Shown here: positions 1 through 12,700 of the stretch, piece after piece | How the letters are laid out: every line of letters starts with the position of its first letter | How positions within the stretch are numbered: position 1 is the stretch's first letter | From: Antedon mediterranea | Taxonomy: Eukaryota > Echinodermata > Crinoidea > Comatulida > Antedonidae | Assembly (NCBI RefSeq): GCF_964355755.1 | Contig: NC_092676.1 | Coordinates: forward strand, 16,102,288-16,166,287 | Direction: 5' to 3' | DNA length: 64,000 bases | Program-made: the position numbers and the translations under genes | Notes under the pieces: generated by a model | What the model was told of the DNA's origin: nothing | Seen by the model: the letters and a program-made list of their open reading frames with translations, nothing else | Databases searched by the model: none

Positions 1-38
1 AGGGTACACACCTATTATGGGGAGACTTTCCCATGAAA

Positions 39-169
39 CAAATGTGGGGAGGCAAGCCATGGTTCAACATTTTGATCTTTATTTGATCATCAGGAATGAT
101 GATGATTCCTGATGATGATGATCAAATAAAGATTGAAACATTGAATCATGAATTGCCTCTTGTTATTTG
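39..169. mobile_element. Short hairpin MITE, family 1 copy 1
   Basis: An imperfect inverted repeat with ends GAGGCAAGCCATG and CATGAATTGCCTC, and inner arms TTGATCTTTATTTGATCATC and GATGATCAAATAAAGATTGA. A second copy with the same arms lies at 25283-25400. No coding capacity. The rest of 170-747 shows nothing recognisable. Confidence 0.75.
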
Positions 170-747
170 GAGTCTGTTTTATACTATGTTATTTAAACAT
201 AATCAGTACATCTATTGGAATGTAGGGAAGTATATGTTTTAACACTACAATAGGGTTTCTACTGTATACACATAAATGCCCAAATAAGGCATCATATTTC
301 ACACTGAAATTGGTTAGTGCAAAGGTTTGTGCATTTGATGCTATTGTGATTCAAGTTCAATTCAATGCAAGTCATGCATCAATGATCACAAAGCCAAATT
401 ATTGTTTCGACATCAAAGAACAATCCCATTCTTTAGCCCCTCTAGTTTAACATGTGGGATAATTTCATGCAATAAAAATTGGCCTACATGTGCTGTAGAC
501 ACAGCAAAATACATAAATGATGGGTTATATTGAAAATTTTAAAAGAGACGGTTAGTTGGCCAGGGTTTTTTGAAATGCAAGATCAGGGTAGAGTGCATTA
601 GAAACTAAATGAACAATTTATTAGATTCTATACTACAGTAGCAATTATACTTCAAAGGAATACCAGTCAAAATAAATATAAATATCACAAACATTTGACT
701 GTGAATATACAAATGATCAAGAGTGTCATTTTAATGTAGCAACTTAC

Positions 748-775
748 TCATGTTTGCAGCTGGAGTGGTTGACCT
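748..775 (-). CDS. ITSN1: Intersectin 28 nt linker micro-exon (last in window)
   Basis: A micro-exon between TTTCAG and GTAAGT encodes RSTTPAANM and ends in phase 1. It fits the SH3D-SH3E linker, and SH3E would follow outside the window. Support comes from splice signals and phase; the length is small enough that chance cannot be excluded. Confidence 0.6.
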
Positions 776-3700
776 CTGAAATATAAAAACAATACAATCA
801 GTACAGTGCATTAAAAAAATAAAACATTTCTAAACTACAAACAAAAAGAAGACAAGTATATTCAATCTTATTTAGATCAAAGTATATTGATTGAAAACTT
901 TATATCAACATATATTCAATCAAATTTTTTATTATAAAGCCAATTGTCTACACTATCAAACTTTATGTGACAAAAAATGTGATGTGCCCATATATGGACA
1001 TGATGATGTCATATCACTACCATATTTTGGTATATCACTACCATATTGGGGTGCATCACACTTTTTTTGTCAAACTAATTTGATAGTGTAGACAAAGCTT
1101 TAATATTGTTATTATGTAATAGTACTGTAATGTGTTTTTTTAGTAGTATGTAAGAGAATGCACCTTCATGTTGAAGTGTGCAGATGTTTGTTCAATAAAT
1201 TATTATCATGATAGAATCAAGATAATGAAATAGTTGTATGTTGATAAGATGAATAAATTTAACTGAATTGATTGATAAAAAAGTTAGGTTAAAACTCACC
1301 ACATCAAGGGTTAAAGGTGAGGGTGCACCCAATGGAGTTGTCTTTCCACTACCACCACTTGAGGTTAATAAGGTAACATAATTTGCTGGGAACCAACCAA
1401 TCTGCTTCTTTTGGCCTCGTATCTATTGAAAACACAAAACAAAAATGAAATGAGGAGTATATGAAATATATTGAGACATTGCAACAAAGAGAATATTAAT
1501 AGAACGAACACACACATCATCAAAACATGGAAAAGAGGTCTTTAGAGATCGATATGGATGTGCAGAAGGAACAGCTTCCAAATATAGTGTAACAGGATTG
1601 TTTTGAATCTAGTCATATAAGTTTTGGGAAATGTACAGTAAGTGAATGAACGAATCAGATTATCCTTACAAATGAATTAAGGCAGCCCTGAATTGATTGT
1701 TTGCTAGTTATGAGAATAGCAAGGATGCCATACTTTAGGTCTGTTTTTAAATTTATAATGGAAATAGGAAAAAGGGTGTAATGAGATTTGTAGCGTACAA
1801 TGTATGATGTAAAACAAACATCCAAATTAACAATAATATTTTAATACAAACAAATATTAAAGTCAATAAATTTACACAAATTGATAGTTTTGATAGTGTA
1901 ACAGTAACAGTAAGCGGTAAACAAAAAAAACAGAATCTATGTTATTGCTTATGACCATTTACACAAAATGCGGAGCAGTAACCCGCTCAAATTGTACGTG
2001 TGAACTCGTCTGTGTAAATTGGCCTTTAGTAGTACAAGATGAACCAGCTTACCTGTTGTTCACCTTCCCACCAGCCACTTGCATTCTTCTTACGTATCTG
2101 TATCATTTGGCCAACACCAAGCGTAAGCTGCTCAGGTCCAGTACCCTGGTATGCTGCTATAACTCTTGCAATTTCTACACAACAATCACAAAGTTTGTTG
2201 ATTATTTTTTGTTTCCAGAAAGTAATTTATTATAAATGTTATAACACACCTGAGTGTCTGGTTGAATTCTTTATACTGTATGTGCCATTCATTACTTGTA
2301 CTGTGAAAGGTCTATTGAACATTCACATGACAAAAATTGGAATATGGTGCCTCAAGAGGCTGCTGATTGTTGGGTATTCAAAACCTGTAGTGTGCAGCCT
2401 CTATAAATCGGTAGTAAAAATAAGAGATCTGCTTTTTTTTTATGGCCTTAGCCTCCTAGCCTTTGACTTTAGGATGGACATGGTGGATTAAATAAATTAG
2501 TTTTAAAAAATAGTGAATGTTTTGTATTTGTTGAATGTGGTGAATATTTCATGACCCATGATGGAATATTTGTACCATTCAACTTATAAACATTCATTAT
2601 TTTTTAATTGTTACTACATTTTCCAGACAAGTCATGTACTTGCAGTTGATGAATGTTGTATTAAAAAAAAAATAAATACACAATGCGATCTTTATCATAT
2701 GCACGATGCACTTAAATGTTAAAATCTATTAATCAAAACATATTAGGAATATGAATGCAACATGCCTTTCTTTGGTAACGTTCCTCCTTTTGCACTGAAA
2801 TCAGGCATTGACAATGTCAGTTTTTGCTTACCGCCCTCTACCTTCTGAACGTAGTTTGATGGGAATGTACCTGTCTGCTGTCCTATTCTACCGGTCCACC
2901 ACTCACCCTCAGTACTCGTAACATAAATAATTTCATTCGCTTCAAAATGAAGATCTCCAGGTTCCTCAGAAGAAAATGTATAGAGTGTCACATACTCTAC
3001 AAATGATAATAAATCAATAAAAATGATTTGTTAATTAAATATGTTTATAAAACACCTGACACACCATTCTTGCGATTTGATTGGTTAATTACGCATCACA
3101 AGTCATTTGGAATTCACTGTAATTAACAGAAATGTGATATCTAATGGTGATAAATAACGCACTCTTATGCAGGTTCAGCTTTGTGTAAAAAGTTTCAGAA
3201 TTTTTGTTGACTGATCGTGTTCGAAAATCAACATTTGCCTGTCAAAGTTGGAGAACTGCTATTCGATGAAAAATTGACTGCTCTTTCAACGCGGTTCTGC
3301 CTCATTCAACATAGAGCAGTCAATTATTAAACTCATGAAATATTTTCACCATCCAACTCTTAAAATTCATAATTTATATATTATAAATAGATCCATTTAG
3401 AAACTTGAATCTGTATTTGTATTTTTGCTGTTTTAAAGCCGAGTAATGTAATTTCCCTTGATGAAAACATAGAAATGGATTTATACATTGTACTAACCAA
3501 CTTCAGTGGTTGCTGCTACTTCTGTTGCTATCTTATCAACATTTATTTCTGGAGCATTCGTTTTTCTGCAAAATATATAAATATACAATTATTAACATTT
3601 GATTTGATTTGATTATTTGAGGAATGGAGTCAATGACTGAGGATACTAGGGTTAGGCATGTGGCATTACAAAACCTACCACATTTACTCATGATAATACT

Positions 3701-6700
3701 AGATTAGCATTCTGCAAACTTTTTATTTCGCAATTTATCCCAGTTAAAAAAACTTCTTTATCGAGTGGGGGATCGGAACAATATGGCGGATGTCGACCAT
3801 TTGATGATGTGTTGATATTATCATTAAAAAATATTGGTATTTATTACTGTATTTAATATTTTGTATTTATTTGTATTTATTTATTTAATCACAATCTTGT
3901 TTGAATTACAAGACCAGCCAATTCTGGCTTATGAGTGAAAAAATATATAAAATAACAACAATTAAAATAGACACGGATAAAAACATCAAATAAAATAATA
4001 ACTTTAAACAGTCTTATAATATTAAACCTCAATTTTTTTTTTTAGAGGGATAAACTAAACAAGGATGAGGGTGTTCCAGACGGTGTTCTAGGTGGAACTT
4101 ATTCAAGAGGGGATGTATTCAAAGCAGAGAATTTATTTGAATTAAATAGAGTAGTTCATTTGAATTGTGACTAATTATAGGTCAATATGGTACTTACGTT
4201 TTACTTGGTGCAGCAATTAACTTGACATTAGATTTTGGAAACCAGCCTTCTTGACCATTCACATTACCATACCACCACATATCCTGTTGCTCTATGACCT
4301 TAATGACGTCACCCTTCTCAAATGATAGATGATTGTCAGTCTTGGCCTTCCATACAAACACTGCTTGCGCGTATAATGCGTCTGAATTCATGGTTTGAAT
4401 CTACATAGATAGCAACATAATAGTAAATTAGTACTAGTACAATAAATAATCAATATGGCAACAAAATATATATACATTGCATAACTACGTTTACAGTATT
4501 ACGATTTTTTTATAAAAAATAGTGGAAAAAAAAAACAAATTTTAAGCTGTTTTATTTTATATATAAAACAAATGAATATTGAGAAAACATCATCCCCATT
4601 TTTGCAAATCGATGTCAATGTTTAATGGTAATATTCTTCATAAAATGTCACTTACATTCTTTTTTATTGTATATGATACTAAATAAATCAAATATAACAA
4701 TAATTCTTACCTCTGTTGGTGTTGTTTCTGATGGTACAACTTGTTTGAAAGGTGATGAGCTCATTGGAGCTACTAAAGCAGTCTGTTTTGATTTATCTAT
4801 GGGTTTAGGAGCACCTTGCAAAGTATCATAAATGCTGCAAACAAATAAATATACCGCATTAAGTATAATGCTCTTCTGTTTCTACTTAAATTGTTAATTA
4901 TACTCTGTACCTACTAGGTGCCTATATTTTTTTTAATTTTCAATCTTTCATTAATACATTGGTGCCTATATTCATCATAATTGTTTAGTTTGGTGTTTTT
5001 TTTTTCTATCATGCATATGCATTTATGTACGTAGGAAGGTTTCCATAGAGGAGTAGAAAGTTGTGGTATGTGTCGTTCACACAATTCAGCCCAGTAGGCT
5101 GCAAAGTCGCAGGTTATTCCTCCATTTACATTTACAAAGAAAGCAAGATGAAATATGAATCAAATTAAAACCCATATTTGAATTCAGTCTCACCTTTCTT
5201 GCACTGGTTGAGACTGGTCACCAAAGCTAGCCCAAGCACCATCAGTGCTATCCCCAAAGTTGTTATCGTTACTCAATTTATCATTGTCTCCAAAGTTACT
5301 ATTATCTCCAAAATTACTATTATCAGCAGCAAATTTACTGTCGGTTCTAAAAATAGAATCTGTTCCAAATTTACTACTGCTTCCAAAGTTATCGCTTCCA
5401 AATGTATCGCCTCCAAAATGGCTATCACTTCCAAAATTGCTATCACTTCCAAATTTACTGTCTCCAAAATTGCTATCAGCTGCAAAAGTATTTGATGTGC
5501 TGTTGGAAGAAGAAAATGCATTTTGGAAGGATTGCGCAATAGATTTGACAGACGATGTCGTTGAGACTGTTGGTTCTGGCGTTACTGTGCCTGATGGTAG
5601 TTTCTCTGCATAATTTTCTGGGAACCAGCCGCTTCTACCATTAATTTCTCCTCCAAGCCAACCTGGTTCTGCTGCCTGATCTTTTGCAACCTGTGAGGAA
5701 CATGATATGATATTATTTTATACTTATCAACAATATTATTTAATATAAAACTGAATAACTAAACAACATAGCTAAGTTTAATGTGCTCTAGAATACTTAA
5801 CAAAAACGGTCACAACAGTTTTTGTGGTCTACATTACAAAACTTTTTGAAATGACTTAGACTCTGAAGTCTGCCATTTTGTTCATGTGCAGGATCACATG
5901 ACTACAACCTGTCATTTAATTTGCCAAGTTCACAAAGCTTTTAAATATAGTACACTAGGTGCATGGTCAACTTCTGTCAATTAGTTGGAACATTAGGGAC
6001 TTTAAGAAACATAACAGGAAGCCACAGGACAGTGCTCATAAATAATTTATGTATGAGCTTTTAAGTGGACGGAGCTTAGCGTGAAATTCCGTTTAGAGGA
6101 TGATGAAGTTGCCATTTTCCCGTTTATGGAGATTTACTAGAAATAGTGTACATATAACCTTAAATATACAGTTCAAATTAATTAATTAAACGTGAAATTT
6201 TTAAACTCTAAATGATATTTGAACTTCTTATTTATTTGTTTAATGAAATAACATTTTTATTAGGTTAAAATGGCTGTGTTAAAAGCGGCGTTTGAATGCA
6301 AGGCCCCTAGCTAGGAAGGCCTATGCTGTATCAACAGAGCCAAGCGATTAAGAAGGGCCCTGCGCCACAAGACAGGAGAGGGATCGGAGAGAGAAATACA
6401 GCCGGCCGACGTCTTTGCGCAAAGTGCATAACTAATAAAACAGCTATGTTGACTGTATATGATTTTACGCTCTATTGAACACAGGATAATCGTCTTCCTC
6501 CCCTAACCGTTCTTCTATTGTTCTACACTGGCAAACCTTTGAAACATGTAAGTAACTAACAACAATGTTCTTACCAATATAATATCACCCGGTTTCATCT
6601 CCAAGTCTTCAGCGTTCTCACCACCAAACTGGAATAGTGCCTTATACCGCGAGTATTCCGAACTAGGCTTGTCTTCTGAAATCTTTGGCGATGCTGAAGT

Positions 6701-9700
6701 AGTTGGTGATTTGACTGGTGATGTCCTAGCTGCTGGAATAGGTTTAGTTTTTGCCGCCTTTTCATTTTTCCCAAAATCAAAGTTTGACGAACTGAAATCT
6801 AAAAAAAAAACCAGTTAAACTTCTTTGCATTTAAAAAAAATACAATGGGGAGTAGACAAGCCAAAATAATGGACGATAGACCAGATTAAATTACTAGGCC
6901 ATGTTAAGGTCAGCTGTGCTGCAGATGGGAGGATTTGGTTAGGGAAAAACAAAAATCTTACCAGAAAAATTTGCGAATCCCTCTGATTTGTTGTCAGTTT
7001 TGGTTGATGACTGATTAGCTATAAATAAAATTAAAAACATTCTTAACACTATTAACTTAACACTATACCCTGTGTTGGTTTGGACCTTTATGAATAAATC
7101 AAGTTGAAATTGTTATTCCCTGGGGCTGTGCACAATGTGGAATGTGACTTTGGAGTATTCTATTTGAAATAATTTTGGATTTTATATTAATGAAATCATT
7201 AAACCATGGAGGTTTTTTATACCTCCATGATTAAACTAATAATTTTAGAGAAAATATATTGAGAATTCAACTACTCTACTTGATTACCTAATTTCAATTT
7301 TGAAATACTGGACAAAAAAGTTTATCAAAAATGTATTATTTGCTTACCACCAAAAGATGAGAATGCATCATTGTTTGTTTCTTTACTGAACATCGACTGA
7401 TCTATTAAAATAAAAAAATGGATTGTAAAGATACTATAGATTTCATGTGTTCATTCATTCATTATTATCAAGCAAATGCTTAAAATGAATTATAGAGAAA
7501 AAAATATGATTTCAAAACACAGTGTGTTCTGTCATGCATTTAGTGAATGTACTATTGCTTGGTCAGCTTTTTAAAATTATTGTGCAACAAATTGGGCCTA
7601 GACATGGCTCAACTGTAGTGTTAGAGGCCTATAATTTCTCCTTCGTCAAAAAATCTGTGAGCTAAATTGTTTAATGGCCTAGCCTTTGACCTTCTATTTA
7701 AGATGATAGCGACTAATTATTTGAATAAAAGTATTGTATAACAGTAGGTATGTTATCATACAAATAATGAATGTTTATGCATTGTATGGCGAGAATATTT
7801 TTTGAGTTGAAAGATTGACTGCTTTCATATAATAATTCATAATAGCTACCTCCAAAGACATTCACAAATGGATCATTGGAATTTGTTGAATTTTGAGACT
7901 TGGTTGAAACATCTACAAAAAAAAAAATGTTATAAGAATTAAAACTTTTTTTTTTATTATAATTTAAATTAAGGATCAAATCTATACTTAGTTTTTAGTT
8001 GAACGATAACATTAAAATGTTCAAAATATTGTCTTGAAATGTTTTATTTATAGGTATAATACTAACAGCCTATTGATTATGTTGTTAAACATACCTTGTT
8101 GTGTATCTGAAAATGGATCTTTTCCAAAAGCATCTGTAAAAATAAAATATAAAAATGATATAACCAGTAATGTCAGGCACTATAATATGCCAGAAAATAA
8201 CATTCTGATATGTACACATTAATTATTTAGGCTCTTCTACTACTTGTTGTTTAAAGACGAAAAATAAATTACCCTAAACAAATATTCAACCCTATCTTGT
8301 TTGGCTATGATTTCATAAATTCTGACTGGGACTCACCAAAATTAGCAAATGACTCAAAATTACTCTTTTGTGGCAATGTATTCTGCAATTTTAATTCCAT
8401 TTCCTTTTTTTGTTTGTCAACTTCTTGTAATTTCCTAATTGCTTCTAATTTATCATTCTTTTCTTGTTCTTCCTTTTTCCGCCTCTCTTGCTCTGCTTTC
8501 TCTCTATCCTTTTTATCCTCATCTTCTCTTCGCTTTCTCTCAGCCTGTGCAGCCATTTCACCATCTCTGTAAAACAACAATAGAATTATGTAATTTTATT
8601 TATTAACATGTTTAACATAAACTCAAAATCATTTAACAATAGTTTGTCCATTTTTCAGTGAAACAAAAACTAGAATAAAAAAGAAAAATTAGAATATTAT
8701 TGATAAACTTGATAAAACCAGGAATTTCTGAACATAATAAAACCAAAAAAATCAAATGGGTAATAAAACTCACTGTTTTCTGGTTTTTTCTATTTGCTTT
8801 GCAGCATCTATCCTGATATTGTAATTTCGTCGTAGATTTTCTAACTCAGATTGTTCTTTGGTTAGCTGAGCCTGAAGTTCCTAAAAAGAGAGCATCATTG
8901 GAAATGTGATTAGTTAAGAATAGTAAGCCCTTTCTTCAACAAAAAATAAAAAATACTTGTTATTTTTGGTTTCTTTTTCTCTTCCCCGGAAAAAGTAAAA
9001 ATTCAAGTTCTCAAATCAAGTATTCTTACATCTGGTCAGTAATATATCCAGAGTGAATATCCAAGTACCCAACTCATCAATATAGTTTTGCTATTGTTCT
9101 TGTGTAATAATAAGAGCTATATACTGTTTATTTTATAGTGTACCAAATTTGCAGTTGTCTATCCTTAAAAATCACAGATAATAGATCGTAGATAATATCC
9201 GTAATTCATTATTTAATACATATAATACTAGATATAAAAATCTCTTTATCGAATATACAAAAAGATAATAAAAAAAAACAACAGCTTTGAGTAAACATTG
9301 CTGAGCCATAAAAGGCATTTCTCATAATGCACTAAATTCAATTAGTGAAAAACCGTAATAGATTTTCTAAAATCTTTTTTTCTAAAAGATAACAATTAAC
9401 CAGTGCTAATAAATATACTGCTGATTCATTAAAATGGACCTGAAATGGATTTTCGATTTTTTTTTATTTTAGAATGATGTTTTGGGGGCTATTAGGTGTT
9501 GCTAGAATGTATATTGTTACAAAATATAAATTGGCCCTTTTGGGGAAAGCCCCATTTGAAAATCAAAAAAATTTGCGGGTGACGTCACTTTGCGAATATA
9601 TTCCTATCCCTCCAATGGACAATTTGCAGTTTTTTGGCTATAACTCTTGAAATCTATGGAGTATTTTCTAAAAAATGCTTGTGCATTTGCAGAAACGTAT

Positions 9701-12700
9701 TTAGAATTTTTTTAGATAAAATTATTACCGTATAAGCGGTTATTCATCGAGTAAATGACGATTTAAAATCTTAAAATCAACGGGTTTTTTCTGGCAATAC
9801 CGAAGTTGGCCTGGCAACGTTGTCCGGGATACAGCTCCGTGCGCAATGATGCGTATCCATATTTTCCGTTCGTGTATTTTGTATCGTTCGTAATTTATAC
9901 TGCTAAAATGTGTTAGTTTTTTTAGTTTTTAGTTTAGCAGAATTAAATTAGTAATATGAGATGATAATTTATTTGTCACGAATCAGGCAGTTCGAAAACG
10001 AATTTTATTCATATTTTACTTTGGCTTGACAATGAGCACAGCAAGTTGTTGATATCGCTTTGGTCCTTGGATGCACATGAAACGGAGCCTCGCCGCATGA
10101 TGTGGGTGGTGGATCGACTCCACGCACTGGATTGGGGGCCTAGGCCTAGTAAAGGTTTGGGAATTAGGCCTTCTAAATTCGGGTTTTAGAACAAACGAAG
10201 TACATTTTAGGGACCTATATTTCAACAACATTAGATATTGAATAAATTAGTATTAGTGTCAACGCTTCGCGTATCTTTCCAGGCCGTCGATCATTCACTG
10301 ACTATCGGGCGGCATGCATACACGCTCTCGATATCATCGTGTGTATATGTGACGTCGTGAATATAGAGGCTTCCGACGGCCGTTGAAATAGAATATTGCA
10401 ATGGCGTGAGTAATTTTCGCTAATTTACCATGGTATCTTAAAATTTCGTTTTTACTCAAAATACTATACATTTTGTTTTTATTTGTATGGGTTTGTGTTA
10501 ATTTGATACATTTAAATAACATGTGTGAATTTCTTGAAAATCGAAATTCCATTTCAGGTCCATTTTAATGACTGCTGGAGATAACAGGAAAAAAGTTTAA
10601 TCTCTAGGCCAACTGCGCCTTTTATCATTTATTGTTTTGATTATTCTTATTTTATAAGATGTAAATCAAAATGACTTACTTTTAATGATTTATTTGTATG
10701 ATCAATGGTTTCCAATGCTGTAGCTGTATCTTTCTCTACTTGCTTCACATTCACTTTTAATTTTTCTAAAGTAGATTTCTTGTTATTTAGGCTATGCATC
10801 ACTGTTGCGTGTGTGTCAGCTAAAAAAAACAATTATATATCAAAGAATTTGTATTCATTTGAAATAAACTTGCTGTTAGTATTTGCTCAGATCCATGACA
10901 TTAGGTTATGTCACCTCTATTAATACTTTTAAAACCATTGAAAAACATTTTAAAAATACAGTAGAATTCCTATTAAAGGGGAACCTTTAGGACCCAACAA
11001 AAGCATGTCCCCTGAATAGGGGTTAGTAATAATGTATTACTATCATTATTACCTCTCCTTCAGTTCATTAGAAAGTGTCCTCATAATAGAGCTGTCCCCT
11101 GAATAGGGGTTAGTAATATTACTATCATTACTACCTCTGCTTCAGTTCATTAGAAAGTGTCCTCATAATAGAGCTGTCCCCTGAATAGGGGTTAGTAATA
11201 TTACTATCATTACTACCTCTGCTTCAGTTCATTAGAAAGTGTCCTCATAATAGAGCTGTCCCCTGTATAGGGGTTAGTAATAATGTATTACTATCATTCT
11301 CCTTCAGTTCATTAGAAAGTGTCCTCATAATAGAGCTGTCCCCTGTATAGGGGTTAGTAATAATGTATTACTATCATTCTCCTTCAGTTCATTAGAAAGT
11401 GTCCTCATAATAGAGCTGTCCCCTGTATAGGGGTTAGTAATAATGTATTACTATCATTCTCCTTCAGAGCTGTCCCCTGTATAGGGGTTAGTAATAATGT
11501 ATTACTATCATTCTCCTTCAGTTCATTAGAAAGTGTCCTCATAATAGAGCTGTCCCCTGTATAGGGGTTAGTAATAATGTATTACTATCATTCTCCTTCA
11601 GAGCTGTCCCCTGTATAGGGGTTAGTAATAATGTATTACTATCATTCTCCTTCAGTTCATTAGAAAGTGTCCTCATAATAGAGCTGTCCCCTGTATAGGG
11701 GTTAGTAATAATGTATTACTATCATTCTCCTTCAGAGCTGTCCCCTGTATAGGGGTTAGTAATAATGTATTACTATCATTCTCCTTCAGAGCTGTCCCCT
11801 GTATAGGGGTTAGTAATAATGTATTACTATCATTCTCCTTCAGAGCTGTCCCCTGTATAGGGGTTAGTAATAATGTATTACTATCATTCTCCTTCAGAGC
11901 TGTCCCCTGTATAGGGGTTAGTAATAATGTATTACTATCATTCTCCTTCAGAGCTGTCCCCTGTATAGGGGTTAGTAATAATGTATTACTATCATTCTCC
12001 TTCAGAGCTGTCCCCTGTATAGGGGTGTCCCAAAGGATGGGTTCTACTGTATGATAATGAAAATAAAACTGTAATGACCATAAATTGGTTTAAATTTGTG
12101 ATAGTTTGATGACACTTACATATACCACTCTCTCTAATAGGTTGCTTGGAAGAACTGTGTACTTGATCTTTCTCTTGATCTGCCAACTGCTTTCGATTTC
12201 GAATTTCCTTACAAAATAGCATAATATAATCAATTAAAAGCTCAGATTTTTCTGCCAAGCATAACTCACTGTATTTAACAGTAGATTTTATCAACTTCTC
12301 AGAGGTTGATGGGATAGCTACCGGAGTATGGGTTTTATTTTTTTATGAAAAATTGAAACATATTGCAAAGAGGCCGACATATTTGTTGATTATACATTTA
12401 ACATGACTCAACTCTATGCAGCTTGTGGTGAGGAAACTACAACTTTGGATGGGATTAGATTGAGGATGAGGGTATTTGCCAGCTTTTAGTATTTAATAGA
12501 TTTGATTACAAATAATATTACATTTGTTTGAATAGGCAAACCACTGAAAATGTATGTACAGCAAAAAAACTATTTAATTCTGCTGTCCTGTCATAGTTTT
12601 ATGTCAGAAATGTAGTATTAAGTATTGATTATTATAACACACCTGATTGTATTCTTGCAATTTGATTGGTTAATTACAAATCATGTGTCATTTGAAAGTG

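Noticed and set aside
2743-2745. TAA as the normal end of intersectin
   Set aside because: A phase-matching GC donor leads to two well-conserved SH3D exons; kept only as a possible short isoform.
10016-10231. 71-codon minus-strand ORF in the 9427-10570 transposon
   Set aside because: Reads somewhat protein-like but I could not assign it to any family; reported only as part of the element.
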